A stretch of 64,000 nucleotides of DNA, taken from positions 1 through 64,000 of the forward strand of contig JBGAKG010000011.1 of assembly GCA_044224495.1 (NCBI GenBank). Direction: 5' to 3'. Source of the stretch: JBGAKG01 sp044224495 (GTDB lineage Bacteria > Myxococcota_A > Polyangia > Polyangiales > Polyangiaceae). The position numbers were made by a program, and so were the translations under genes. Of the stretch, positions 27,015 through 34,987 are shown piece after piece. Within the stretch, counting starts at the first letter, position 1. The number at the start of each line of letters is the position of its first letter. The notes under the pieces were generated by a model. The model saw nothing but the letters and a program-made list of their open reading frames with translations, did no database searches and was not told the DNA's origin.

Positions 27015-27415
27015 TGGCGTTCCGCTCGCCCTCGGCCTTCGGCCTCGGTTGGCCGAGGCTCGGTGCAAGCTCCTCCGCGGCTCCGCCGCTTCGGAGTTGG
27101 CACGCCGAGTTCCGCTCGCCCTCGGCCTTCGGCCTCGGTTGGCCGAGGCTCGGTGCAAGCTCCTCCGCGGCTCCGCCGCTTCGGAGTTGGCACGCCGAGT
27201 TCCGTTCGCCCTCGGCCTTCGGCCTCGGTTGGCCGAGGCTCGGTGCAAGCTCCTCCGCGGCTCCGCCGCTTCGGAGTTGGCACGCCGAGTTCCGTTCGCC
27301 ATCGGCCTTCGGCCTCGGTTGGCCGAGGCTCGGTGCCAGCTCCTCCGCGGCTCCGCCGCTTCGGAGTTGGCACGCCGAGTTCGTGCCGCGACGCACCGTT
27401 CGCTCGGTGACTTGA
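27014..27415 (+). CDS. Repeat-encoded reading frame, four 30-residue units
   Basis: A 133-residue frame that begins with an ATG overlapping the previous stop (TGATG) and consists of four near-identical 30-residue units (cores SPSAFGLGWPRLGASSSAAP and PLRSWHAEF), then VPRRTVRSVT. It is entirely the 90-bp DNA repeat, and the repeat is open in several frames on both strands, so coding is doubtful. The overlap would allow translational coupling. Treat it as possibly expressed; it may equally be a chance frame through a non-coding repeat. Confidence 0.3.
   Translation: MAFRSPSAFGLGWPRLGASSSAAPPLRSWHAEFRSPSAFGLGWPRLGASSSAAPPLRSWHAEFRSPSAFGLGWPRLGASSSAAPPLRSWHAEFRSPSAFGLGWPRLGASSSAAPPLRSWHAEFVPRRTVRSVT
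27020..27379. repeat. Four tandem 90-bp repeats with internal inverted repeats
   Basis: Units start at about 27020, 27110, 27200 and 27290 with only a few base differences. Each holds the inverted repeat CCTCGGCC...GGCCGAGG (around TTCGGCCTCGGTT) and a second imperfect one (CTCCGCGG...CCGCTTCGGAG), so each transcript unit could fold as two hairpins. The array fills the gap between a lipoprotein and a VWA gene. No other copy was noticed in this window. It looks like a local expansion of an intergenic palindromic element. Confidence 0.9.
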
Positions 27416-27418
27416 CCG

Positions 27419-28960
27419 ATGCCCGTCTCGAGCACGCAGCTCCGCGAGCCGACGATCACCGGACCGCTCGGCGGGCTGTTGCTCTCGTCCGTCCGTGCGC
27501 ACGCGCCGATGATGATCGTGCGCGCGCTGCGCTGGTACCGCGATCTCGCGCGGCTCGGCGTGCACGTGCCCTTCTTCTGGGTGCACGACATCGGGCTCCT
27601 CTACAGCGCCCCGCGCGAGCAGCTCGAGGTCGGGCCACGCGCCGCGTCGGCGACCGTGCTCGGGCGCGATCCGCGCCTCGCCGAGCTCGTCGCCACGTAT
27701 CGCTCGATGATCGAGGAGCTCGGCCAAGGCGAGGTCTCCGCGCGCGCGCGCAGCATGCGCCTCTCGGACGATCTCATCGTCGTCGTGCTCGCGCGCATCC
27801 TGAGCGCGGTCGCGACGCGCCTCAAGCGCCCGCCCTACCCCGTCGCGGTGCCGCTCGATCCGGAGATGGTGCGCGACCTCGAGTCCCAGCTCCCGCAGCT
27901 CTACGGAGCCCAAGAGCGCTCGTGGGAGGTGCAAGCGCTCGACACGCTCGCGCGAGCGCGGCTCCACGTGCTCACCCTCGCGGATGCGCTCGACCTGGAC
28001 ACGCTCCGCCTCCTCGGGATGCTCGGCCCCGAGTCGACCGCGGCCGGTGCGCTCGCCCACGTCGATCTACTGGCCGCGCTGAACAGCCCGGCCGCGAACG
28101 ACGTCGTGAACTTCTCGCTCGAGCTCTTGCCGAGCGTCCTCGAGACGCACCGCACGAAGTCGACGGGCACCCACGCCGTGCACGGCTACGCAGGCATCGG
28201 TACCAAGGGCTCCGTGGACTCGCTCGTCCTCACGGAGCTCGCGTGGGAAGACGAAGAGTTCGCACGCCGCATGATGGAGAACGAGCTCTTGTATTATACA
28301 AGAGAACAGGCGCCCGACGAGGCGCGCCGCCTCCACTACTTCCTCATCGACGCGTCGGCCAGCATGCGCGGCGAGCGCCAGGTCTTCGCGCGCGGCCTCG
28401 CGATCGCGCTCGGCAAGAAGCTCCAGCTCTCCGGCGAAGAGGTCTGGATGCGCTTCTTCGACTCGCGCCTCTACGACGTGCAGCGCCCACGCACCGGGCA
28501 GCTCCCGGCCGCGTACCTACTCGGGTTCAAGGGCGAGCGCGGGCGGAACCCGGCGCGGGTCTTCGCGCAGCTCGCGACGGAGCTCGCGCTCCTCCGCACG
28601 CGCGAGCAGCGCGATCCGGTCGTGCACATGATCACGCACGCCGCGCTCCACGTGCCGCGCCCGCTCGTGACCGAGGTACGTCGCCAAGCGCACCTCTTCG
28701 GCGTCTTCATCCTGCCGAGCGGGGGCGAGCTCAACCTCGACTACCTGGACTTGCTCGAAGGTCACGCCGTCGTCGATCACGCGACGCTGACCCAGAAGTC
28801 CGCGCGCGCCGCCGCCGCGACGAAGATCGTCGATCAGGCGAGCAAGGTGGCCCAACGCGTGAGCTCCCCGCCCGCGGCGCCGACGAGCAAGCGCGGCAGC
28901 GACGACGCGGTCCCGCCGTCGCTCCGCGCGCCGCGAAGCGTGCCGCCGCCGTCGCGGTGA
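27419..28960 (+). CDS. VWA-domain protein (CoxE/MadC-like layout)
   Basis: A 513-residue cytoplasmic protein. The N-terminal two-thirds are helical and of unknown function. The VWA domain begins near residue 305 with LHYFLIDASASMRGE, giving the MIDAS signature DASAS at 311-315. Later Thr/Asp positions (VVHMITHAALHVP) are less canonical. The C-terminus is a Ser/Pro/Ala-rich low-complexity tail. Stand-alone VWA proteins of this layout often partner MoxR-type AAA ATPases, but none is nearby. The start is 4 bases beyond the end of the repeat frame. Confidence 0.8.
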   Translation: MPVSSTQLREPTITGPLGGLLLSSVRAHAPMMIVRALRWYRDLARLGVHVPFFWVHDIGLLYSAPREQLEVGPRAASATVLGRDPRLAELVATYRSMIEELGQGEVSARARSMRLSDDLIVVVLARILSAVATRLKRPPYPVAVPLDPEMVRDLESQLPQLYGAQERSWEVQALDTLARARLHVLTLADALDLDTLRLLGMLGPESTAAGALAHVDLLAALNSPAANDVVNFSLELLPSVLETHRTKSTGTHAVHGYAGIGTKGSVDSLVLTELAWEDEEFARRMMENELLYYTREQAPDEARRLHYFLIDASASMRGERQVFARGLAIALGKKLQLSGEEVWMRFFDSRLYDVQRPRTGQLPAAYLLGFKGERGRNPARVFAQLATELALLRTREQRDPVVHMITHAALHVPRPLVTEVRRQAHLFGVFILPSGGELNLDYLDLLEGHAVVDHATLTQKSARAAAATKIVDQASKVAQRVSSPPAAPTSKRGSDDAVPPSLRAPRSVPPPSR

Positions 28961-28972
28961 ACCCTCAGCGCG

Positions 28973-29632
28973 TCACCACTTCGCGATCGTCGCGAGATCG
29001 AGATCCTTGATCGAATCGTCGAGCTCCGCGAGGAGCCACTCCTTCTCGCGCGTGAACGACTCGGTCATGACGATCATGTTTCCCACTCGGATGACGCGCA
29101 TCGCGCTCCAGAAGCTGGTCGACGTGTGGCCCTTGTCGCGCTTGAACGACGGGTAGCCCTTGTACGTCTCGGGCAGGGTGACGAAGCAGTACGCCATCGC
29201 GCCCAGGTCCTTCAGCGGCTTGCCGGCGAACTTCCGCACCTGCGCGCTGCGGCAGTCGTAGAACTCGATGTCGGCGTACATGTCCTTGGCGTTCGCCTTC
29301 AGGATGTTGTGCCGGTGGCCGTCCTGCTCGGCCTCGACGCTGGACCAGATCGTTCCGGCGGGCAAACCTGCCGGTGCCTTCGGAAGGTCGAACATCGCGA
29401 GGGTGTCGTCGGACACGGGCTTGCCCGGAGGGAGGACGTCCGCCGATGCGAGCCGATCGTCTTCGTCGACGTCTTTCCAGGCGGGCTTGGCACTCGCCGT
29501 GGCGGCGACCGAAGCCGAAGCAGAGGGTGTCGCGACCGAGGTGGTGGTCGTTTGGTTCGCGGGCGCGTCCTTCTTGCAAGCGGCTGCGACCACCAACGGC
29601 AGGATCAGTAGGCGAGAGGAGCGGATTCGCAT
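28973..29632 (-). CDS. Putative lipoprotein of unknown function
   Basis: A 219-residue protein; the ATG at 29632 gives a lipoprotein signal (MRIRSSRLLILPLVVAAAC, Cys19). A TTG further upstream is less likely. A Thr/Ser/Ala linker precedes a domain of about 160 residues with a few conserved-looking Cys and aromatic positions (DIEFYDCRSAQVRKF, MAYCFVTLPETYKGYPSF). Function unknown. It converges with the VWA gene (12-base gap) and diverges from the isomerase gene; the shared 94-base gap contains AGGTACCTAT (minus strand), a motif also found before the gene at 34205. Confidence 0.72.
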   Translation of the reverse strand: MRIRSSRLLILPLVVAAACKKDAPANQTTTTSVATPSASASVAATASAKPAWKDVDEDDRLASADVLPPGKPVSDDTLAMFDLPKAPAGLPAGTIWSSVEAEQDGHRHNILKANAKDMYADIEFYDCRSAQVRKFAGKPLKDLGAMAYCFVTLPETYKGYPSFKRDKGHTSTSFWSAMRVIRVGNMIVMTESFTREKEWLLAELDDSIKDLDLATIAKW

Positions 29633-29726
29633 CCGCTCTGCATATCGGCCCAACCCCTCCTGCCAGAATAGGTACCTGGACGACAGTCGCCGCTCTCGCG
29701 ATCGGGCTTTCGGTTACGCTCACGCC

Positions 29727-31277
29727 ATGAAGAGCACGAGCACGAAGAAGGTTGCGGTGTTCTGGCCCGGCGACGCGCGCGCGAAGCCGAACGAGGTCGC
29801 ACTCCCCAGCGTCGAGGCCGCGACCGTCCAGCTCGAGGCCGCGCTGAAGAAGCTCGGCCGCACCCCCTACCGTGTCGAGGGCTTCCTCACGAAGCCGCAC
29901 GAGTCGATCGCCAAGCTCGGCCCGATCGACGATCCGATGGTCGGCGTGTGCGTGCACTGGTTCTACGGTCCCCACACGACCGACGGCGTGGTCGGCAAGG
30001 ACGCGCCGCTCCTGCTCGCGAGCAACTTCTCGGGCCAGTGGCCCGGGCTCGTGGGCCTCCTGAACACGGGAGCGTGCCTGGAGTACTTGGATCGATCGCA
30101 CTCGCGCATCTGGACCGACGCGAAGGACTGGTCCGCCGACGCGACCTTCATGGAGCGTCTCGATGCGTGGTGCAGCAGCGGTCAGATCCGGTACGCGGAG
30201 GATCAGCTCCACCGCCAAGTCCCGATCTCCGCCCCCGCGTCGCAACGGGCGCACCAGGTCGCCGAGTCGTTCCGGAAGAAGCGCGCGCTGATCCTGATGC
30301 TCGGCGACACGTCGATGGGGATGATCAACGGCTACTTCGGGCCGCGCCTGCTCAAGGACCACGGGTTCGCCGAGCACAAAATCGACCAAGCGTGGATCAT
30401 CGATCGCGGGCGGCGGATCGATCCCAAGCGCATCGACGACGCGCTCGCGTTCGTGAAGAACGCCGGCGTCACCTTCCACTGGAAGGAAGAGATCGGCGGC
30501 GAGACCAACGCGCAGGACTTCGACGAGAACGCCACCCGCGAGCAGCTCCGCGACTACCTCGTCACGCTCGATCTGCTGAAGGAGTACGGCGCCGACTGCC
30601 TGGGCTGGCAGTACCAACTCGGGCTGATCCCGCTCCGTCCCCCGTCGGACTTCGCCGAGGGCCTCCTGAACTCCGCCTGTCGACCCGAGAGCGACGGCCA
30701 CCCGATCGCGACCGCGACCGAAGCGGATCAGGGCAACGTCGTGCCGATGGAGATGCTGAAGCGCCTCTGCGCGAACAAGGGCCTCCACGATGCGGTGATG
30801 TTCCACGACGTGCGCTGGGGTGCCGAGCACGACGGCCGGTTCCTCTGGGTCCTCCTCAACAGCGGCAGCTGCGGCGCGTACGCCTTCAACCACGATCCGA
30901 GCACGCTGAAGGGCGTGCACACGTACCGCCAACCCTCGATGTACTTCCCCACGCCGGGCGGCACGTTCGCCGGCGAGAGCCTGCCCGGCGCGATGACGTG
31001 GGCGCGCGCCTACGTGAAGGCCGGCAAGCTCTGGATGGACGTGGGCAAGGGCGAGGTCGTGAAGCTCCCGCCCGAGGTGCGCGACCGCTGGTGGCTCGGC
31101 ACCACGCGGCAGTGGCCGTTCATGGCCGCCGACATGGGGATCGATCGCGACACGCTGATGGCGCACTACCTCTCGAACCACGTCGCGGTGGCGTACGGCG
31201 ACGTGTTCCAGGAGATGGTCGCCTTGAGCCGCGAGCTCGGCTTCGAGGTGCGCGTGATGGCGAAGCGGGCGCCGTGA
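29727..31277 (+). CDS. L-fucose/L-arabinose isomerase-family protein
   Basis: A 516-residue cytoplasmic enzyme with the fold of fucose/arabinose isomerases, which interconvert aldoses and ketoses using a divalent metal. Visible family features are the N-terminal Rossmann-like part, LILMLGDTSMGMINGYFGP in the middle, and the Glu/Asp/His-rich segments EADQGNVVPMEMLKRL and MFHDVRWGAEHDGRF, where metal ligands are expected. The specific sugar cannot be stated. Its stop overlaps the start of an FGGY kinase by 4 bases (GTGA), so the ketose product is probably phosphorylated next. Confidence 0.8.
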   Translation: MKSTSTKKVAVFWPGDARAKPNEVALPSVEAATVQLEAALKKLGRTPYRVEGFLTKPHESIAKLGPIDDPMVGVCVHWFYGPHTTDGVVGKDAPLLLASNFSGQWPGLVGLLNTGACLEYLDRSHSRIWTDAKDWSADATFMERLDAWCSSGQIRYAEDQLHRQVPISAPASQRAHQVAESFRKKRALILMLGDTSMGMINGYFGPRLLKDHGFAEHKIDQAWIIDRGRRIDPKRIDDALAFVKNAGVTFHWKEEIGGETNAQDFDENATREQLRDYLVTLDLLKEYGADCLGWQYQLGLIPLRPPSDFAEGLLNSACRPESDGHPIATATEADQGNVVPMEMLKRLCANKGLHDAVMFHDVRWGAEHDGRFLWVLLNSGSCGAYAFNHDPSTLKGVHTYRQPSMYFPTPGGTFAGESLPGAMTWARAYVKAGKLWMDVGKGEVVKLPPEVRDRWWLGTTRQWPFMAADMGIDRDTLMAHYLSNHVAVAYGDVFQEMVALSRELGFEVRVMAKRAP

Positions 31278-32899
31278 GCGAGCGCCTCTACCTCGGGATC
31301 GACGTCGGGACCGGCGCCGCGCGGGCGGCGCTCTTCGATCGGCGCGGCGTCCGGCGCGGGATCGGTACCGCGCCGTTCCCGATCTGGCGCCCGGCCCCCG
31401 ACTTCGTGCAGCAGTCGTCGCGCGCGATCTGGGAGAGCGTCTGCACCGCGACGCGCGCTGCGCTCGCGGAGGCGCGCGCGAAGCCGGAGGACGTCGTCGG
31501 GATCGGCTTCGACGCGACGTGCTCGCTCGTCGCGACGGACGCGGCGGGCGAAGCCGTCAGCGTGAGCCCCGACGGCGCGCCGGAGCAGGACGTGATCGTC
31601 TGGATGGACCACCGCGCGCTCGACCAGGTGAACCGCATCAACGCGACGAAGCACGCCGCGCTCCGTTGGGTCGGCGGCACGATGTCGCCCGAGATGGAGC
31701 CACCGAAGCTCCTCTGGCTGAAAGAGAAGCTCCCCGCGAGCTGGGCGCGCGCGGCGCGCTTCTTCGACCTCCCGGATTGGCTGCTCTGGCGCGCGAGCGG
31801 CGCCGACGTGCGCTCGCTCTGCACCACCGTCTGCAAGTGGACCTACGTCGGGCACGAGTCGCGCTGGGACGACTCGTTCTTCACCGCGATCGGGCTCGGC
31901 GAGCTCGCGGGAGACCACGCGAAGATCGGCGCGACGGTCCGCCCGATGGGCGAGCGCGCGGGCGGGCTCACCGAGCGCGCGGCGAAGGAGCTCGGGCTCG
32001 TCCCGGGGATCGCGTGCGCGGTCGCGATCATCGACGCGCACGCCGGCGGGCTGGGCCTGCTCGGCGCGGGCGCGGACACGCTCTCGGCGAGCGTGCTCGA
32101 GACGCGGCTCGCGCTGATCGGCGGCACCTCGACCTGCCACATGGCGGTGAGCGCGGAGCCCAAGTTCATCGACGGCATCTGGGGGCCCTACTTCTCCGCG
32201 ATGGTGCCGGGCATGTGGCTGACCGAAGGCGGTCAGTCGGCGACCGGTGCGCTGATCGATCACGTCATCGACGCCCACGCACGGGGCGCGGAGCTCCACG
32301 CCGAGGCGCGGGCGAACGGTACGACGCCCTACGCGCTCTTGAACGCGCGCCTCGACGCGCTCGCGGAGAGCGTCGCGTTTCCGGCGGCGCTCACGCGCGA
32401 GCTCCACGTGCAGCCCGACTTCCACGGGAACCGCAGCCCGCGCGCGAACCCGACGCTGCGCGGGATGATCTCGGGTCTCTCGCTCGATTCCTCGATCGAC
32501 GCGCTCGCGCTGCTCTACCTGGCGACGATCCAGGCGATCGCCCACGGCACGCGCCACATCGTCGACGCGATGAACGCGGCGGGGTACCGGATCGACACGA
32601 TGGTCGCCTGCGGCGGCGACACCAAGAACCCCGTGTTCCTGCGTGAGCACGCGGACGCCACCGGTACGCGCGTCGTGCTGCCGCGCGAGAAGGAAGCCGT
32701 GCTGCTCGGCGCCGCGATGCTGGGTGCAGTGGCGAGCGGCGACGTGGCGAAGCTCGAAGATGCGATGGCGTCGATGAACGCGGTGGAGCGGACGATCGCG
32801 CCCGGAGACGAAGCCGTGCGCGCGTACCACGAGAAGAAGCACCGGATTCACCACCGGATGTACGAGGATCAACTCGCGTACCGGGAGCTCATGAAGTGA
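31274..32899 (+). CDS. FGGY-family ribulokinase-like sugar kinase
   Basis: A 541-residue actin-fold kinase starting at GTG, overlapping the isomerase stop. The phosphate-1 motif GIDVGTGAARAALFD lies at residues 7-21, GIGFDATCSL at about 77-86, VWMDHRALDQ at about 112-121, and the adenosine loop VACGGDTKNPVFLRE near residues 443-457. This pattern fits the ribulokinase/FGGY 5-carbon branch. With the isomerase it would convert an aldose to a ketose phosphate. The downstream aldolase or epimerase and a transporter are not in the window. Confidence 0.88.
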   Translation: MSERLYLGIDVGTGAARAALFDRRGVRRGIGTAPFPIWRPAPDFVQQSSRAIWESVCTATRAALAEARAKPEDVVGIGFDATCSLVATDAAGEAVSVSPDGAPEQDVIVWMDHRALDQVNRINATKHAALRWVGGTMSPEMEPPKLLWLKEKLPASWARAARFFDLPDWLLWRASGADVRSLCTTVCKWTYVGHESRWDDSFFTAIGLGELAGDHAKIGATVRPMGERAGGLTERAAKELGLVPGIACAVAIIDAHAGGLGLLGAGADTLSASVLETRLALIGGTSTCHMAVSAEPKFIDGIWGPYFSAMVPGMWLTEGGQSATGALIDHVIDAHARGAELHAEARANGTTPYALLNARLDALAESVAFPAALTRELHVQPDFHGNRSPRANPTLRGMISGLSLDSSIDALALLYLATIQAIAHGTRHIVDAMNAAGYRIDTMVACGGDTKNPVFLREHADATGTRVVLPREKEAVLLGAAMLGAVASGDVAKLEDAMASMNAVERTIAPGDEAVRAYHEKKHRIHHRMYEDQLAYRELMK

Positions 32900-33186
32900 C
32901 CGCGCCGACCCGGCGCCTCGAGCGGAGGGTTCGCGCGGACTTCGGCGCCGACGCCGACTTCGTCCTCTCCTCGCTCGCCGCGCTCCCCGACGAGCTCTAC
33001 GGCAAGCAGGTGCCGGAGCGGATCCAGTGCGCCGTGGTTCTCGTCGCCGCCGGAGAGGCCGCCGCCTTCGCAGACGCGCTCCGACTCGCCCGACTCGATT
33101 GGCGCGATCTTCTCGTCGCAGCCGAGCTGGCGAGCGGGGACTGGCCCGCGCGGCTCGAGCGTCTGCTCGGGCACGAAGAAGGCTGA
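32896..33186 (+). CDS. Small protein of unknown function
   Basis: A 96-residue soluble helical protein started by GTG and overlapping the kinase stop by 4 bases, so it is co-translated with the sugar kinase. It is Ala/Leu/Arg-rich (FVLSSLAALPDELYGKQVPE, LARLDWRDLLVAAELASGDW) with no recognised motif. It converges with the HEAT-like gene 10 bases away. Confidence 0.6.
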   Translation: MTAPTRRLERRVRADFGADADFVLSSLAALPDELYGKQVPERIQCAVVLVAAGEAAAFADALRLARLDWRDLLVAAELASGDWPARLERLLGHEEG

Positions 33187-33196
33187 GAAGCGCCGG

Positions 33197-34093
33197 TCAG
33201 CGCCGGCGACCCCCGCCCCGCTTTCGCGTCGGGCCCGGGAGCGAGCGCGGATCGCGCACCGGCTTCGCGGTCGCTCCGAACGCCGCGCGCACGCGCGCCA
33301 CGTCCGCGGGGAAGCGCGCGTCGAGCTTTCCACCGCCACGCTTCGGATCGATCGATCCGAGGACGAGCTCCCGGAGGTGCGGATCCTTGCAGGATGCAAA
33401 GTTCTCGAGCACCGCGAACACCGGCGCACCGAACCGAAGCGCGAGCGGAAGCGGGGCCGCGCCGACGGCGTCGGTCAGCGCCTTGAACCCGGGGTAGCGT
33501 GACGCCGCACGCGGCGCGTCGGCGAGCGTTCGCAGCGCGGTCGCCAGGAGCTCGCTCGCGGCCTCGCCGTCGTTCGCCGCATCCAGCCACGCCGGAGTGA
33601 CGAGCGCGCGCAGCACCGCCGCGCCGTGGAAGAACCCATCCATCCACGACGCACACTCGTGGACGAGCGCGTCGCCGCGAACGGCGCCGATCTTGGCGAG
33701 CGCCGCCACGACCGCATCTCGAACGCGAAAGCGAAGGTCCTCCGCCGCGTCGTGCAGGAGCGGGAGCAGCTTCGGCTCCGCCGCGCGGTCGTTCGCGGCA
33801 CGGAAGCCCGCCGCGTACACGCCGCACATCGGCAGGAACTCGAGCTCGGTCCCGCCCGGCGCGCGATCGGCTTCGAGCGTCGTCATCTCGCGGATCAGCG
33901 CGTCCGCCTTCTTGCCGTGCCCGGCGCAGCTCGCGGCGAACGCCTCCGCGAGCTCGAGGTTCGGCCGCGTCCCTGGGAGCCGAGACCGCTTCACGAGCTC
34001 GGCGTAGAGCGGCCGCGCCTGCGCGCGCGGATCGCGGAGCGCATTCGCGAGAGCTTTTTCGAGGTCTTCCGCACGGAGGGGGGCGTCGCGCAC
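33197..34093 (-). CDS. HEAT-like helical-repeat protein
   Basis: A 298-residue soluble protein with no signal or TM. It is a succession of amphipathic helix pairs (PLYAELVKRS, LRFRVRDAVVAALAKIGAV, ELLATALRTLADAP) suggesting HEAT/armadillo-type repeats, usual protein-binding scaffolds. The C-terminus is a basic Gly/Arg tail (RKRGGGRRR). No family is recognised. The 5' side faces the promoter of the chagasin-like gene. Confidence 0.65.
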   Translation of the reverse strand: MRDAPLRAEDLEKALANALRDPRAQARPLYAELVKRSRLPGTRPNLELAEAFAASCAGHGKKADALIREMTTLEADRAPGGTELEFLPMCGVYAAGFRAANDRAAEPKLLPLLHDAAEDLRFRVRDAVVAALAKIGAVRGDALVHECASWMDGFFHGAAVLRALVTPAWLDAANDGEAASELLATALRTLADAPRAASRYPGFKALTDAVGAAPLPLALRFGAPVFAVLENFASCKDPHLRELVLGSIDPKRGGGKLDARFPADVARVRAAFGATAKPVRDPRSLPGPTRKRGGGRRR

Positions 34094-34167
34094 GGAGAAC
34101 CTCTACCCGAGCGGACGGAGCCCGCCGAGCGATTTCCGGGACGTGTCGGAGCATCAGGCGAAATGTG

Positions 34168-34198
34168 TTGCGTTGTCCTACATAGGTACCTATATAGG
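34168..34198 (+). promoter_or_regulatory. Promoter with overlapping 22-bp palindromic operator
   Basis: TTGCGT (34168-34173), a 17-base spacer and TATATA (34191-34196) form a sigma-70-like promoter for the inhibitor gene at 34205. The near-perfect palindrome CCTACATAGGT|ACCTATATAGG (34177-34198, one mismatched pair) covers the spacer and -10, as expected for a repressor site. It is strikingly AT-rich here. Transcription would start near 34203, leaving almost no leader. The same AGGTACCTAT core occurs near 29668. Confidence 0.5.
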
Positions 34199-34204
34199 TT
34201 GGCC

Positions 34205-34984
34205 ATGATGCTCCGCACCGCCGCCGTCACCTTCGTCCTCGCCCTCGCTGCCGCGCCGCTCGCCTGCGGTGGCGCCGACCCGACCGACCTCGACGACACG
34301 ACCGTGGACGAGGGCGCGGATGCGCTCAAGAACTCGGTGAAGGTCACCGAGAAGGACGCGGGCAAGACGATCGCGGTCGAGCAGGGCAAGCTGGTCGCGC
34401 TGTACCTCGCCGCGAACCCCAGCACGGGCTACGGCTGGAAGGTCGTCGCGACGGACAAGACGTTCGGCTACCCGGAGGAGAAGTTCTTCGCGAGCTCGGG
34501 CGCAGTCGGCTCCGGCGGCACGGACCGCTTCGTCTGGAAGACGGACGGCCCGCTCTCGATGCTCGGCAAGCACAGCGTCACGCTCGAGTACAAGCGCTCC
34601 TGGGACAAGAAGCCGGCGAAGACGTTCACGTTCGTCGTCGACGTGAAGGCCGCTGCGCCCAAGTCGATCGCGATCGGCGCCTCCGACGAGGGGAAGAACT
34701 TCGCGGTGAAGCAGGGGCAAGACGTCGTCGTCTCGCTCCCGGCGAACGCGACCACGGGCTACGAGTGGTCGGTGCTCTCGACCGACAAGAGCTTCGGTTA
34801 CCCCGAGGAGTCGTACGTCGCGTCCGGCTCCGGCCAAGTCGGCGGTGGCGGCACGAGCATCTTCACCTGGCACACGAACACGCCGTTCGCGCTCGGTCAC
34901 CACAGCGTGAAGCTGCAGTACAAGCGCGACTGGGAGACGAAGGCGATCGACACCTTCGTCTTCTCGGTCGACGTCACGCAGTGA
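34205..34984 (+). CDS. Lipoprotein with two chagasin-like (I42) inhibitor domains
   Basis: A 259-residue protein with lipoprotein signal MMLRTAAVTFVLALAAAPLA then C. Two homologous domains follow, at about 45-145 and 155-259. Each has the chagasin hallmarks: N-x-T-G-Y-x-W (NPSTGYGW, NATTGYEW), a Gly-rich loop (GAVGSGGTDRFVW, GQVGGGGTSIFTW) and an LxYKRxW strand. Chagasins inhibit papain-family cysteine proteases. Anchored outside the cell, this protein would protect against such proteases; the target is unknown. A duplicated inhibitor module is less common than a single one. Confidence 0.83.
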   Translation: MMLRTAAVTFVLALAAAPLACGGADPTDLDDTTVDEGADALKNSVKVTEKDAGKTIAVEQGKLVALYLAANPSTGYGWKVVATDKTFGYPEEKFFASSGAVGSGGTDRFVWKTDGPLSMLGKHSVTLEYKRSWDKKPAKTFTFVVDVKAAAPKSIAIGASDEGKNFAVKQGQDVVVSLPANATTGYEWSVLSTDKSFGYPEESYVASGSGQVGGGGTSIFTWHTNTPFALGHHSVKLQYKRDWETKAIDTFVFSVDVTQ

Positions 34985-34987
34985 CGC

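Noticed and set aside
27020..27379. CRISPR array
   Set aside because: The units are directly adjacent 90-bp tandem repeats with no unique spacers and no cas genes nearby.
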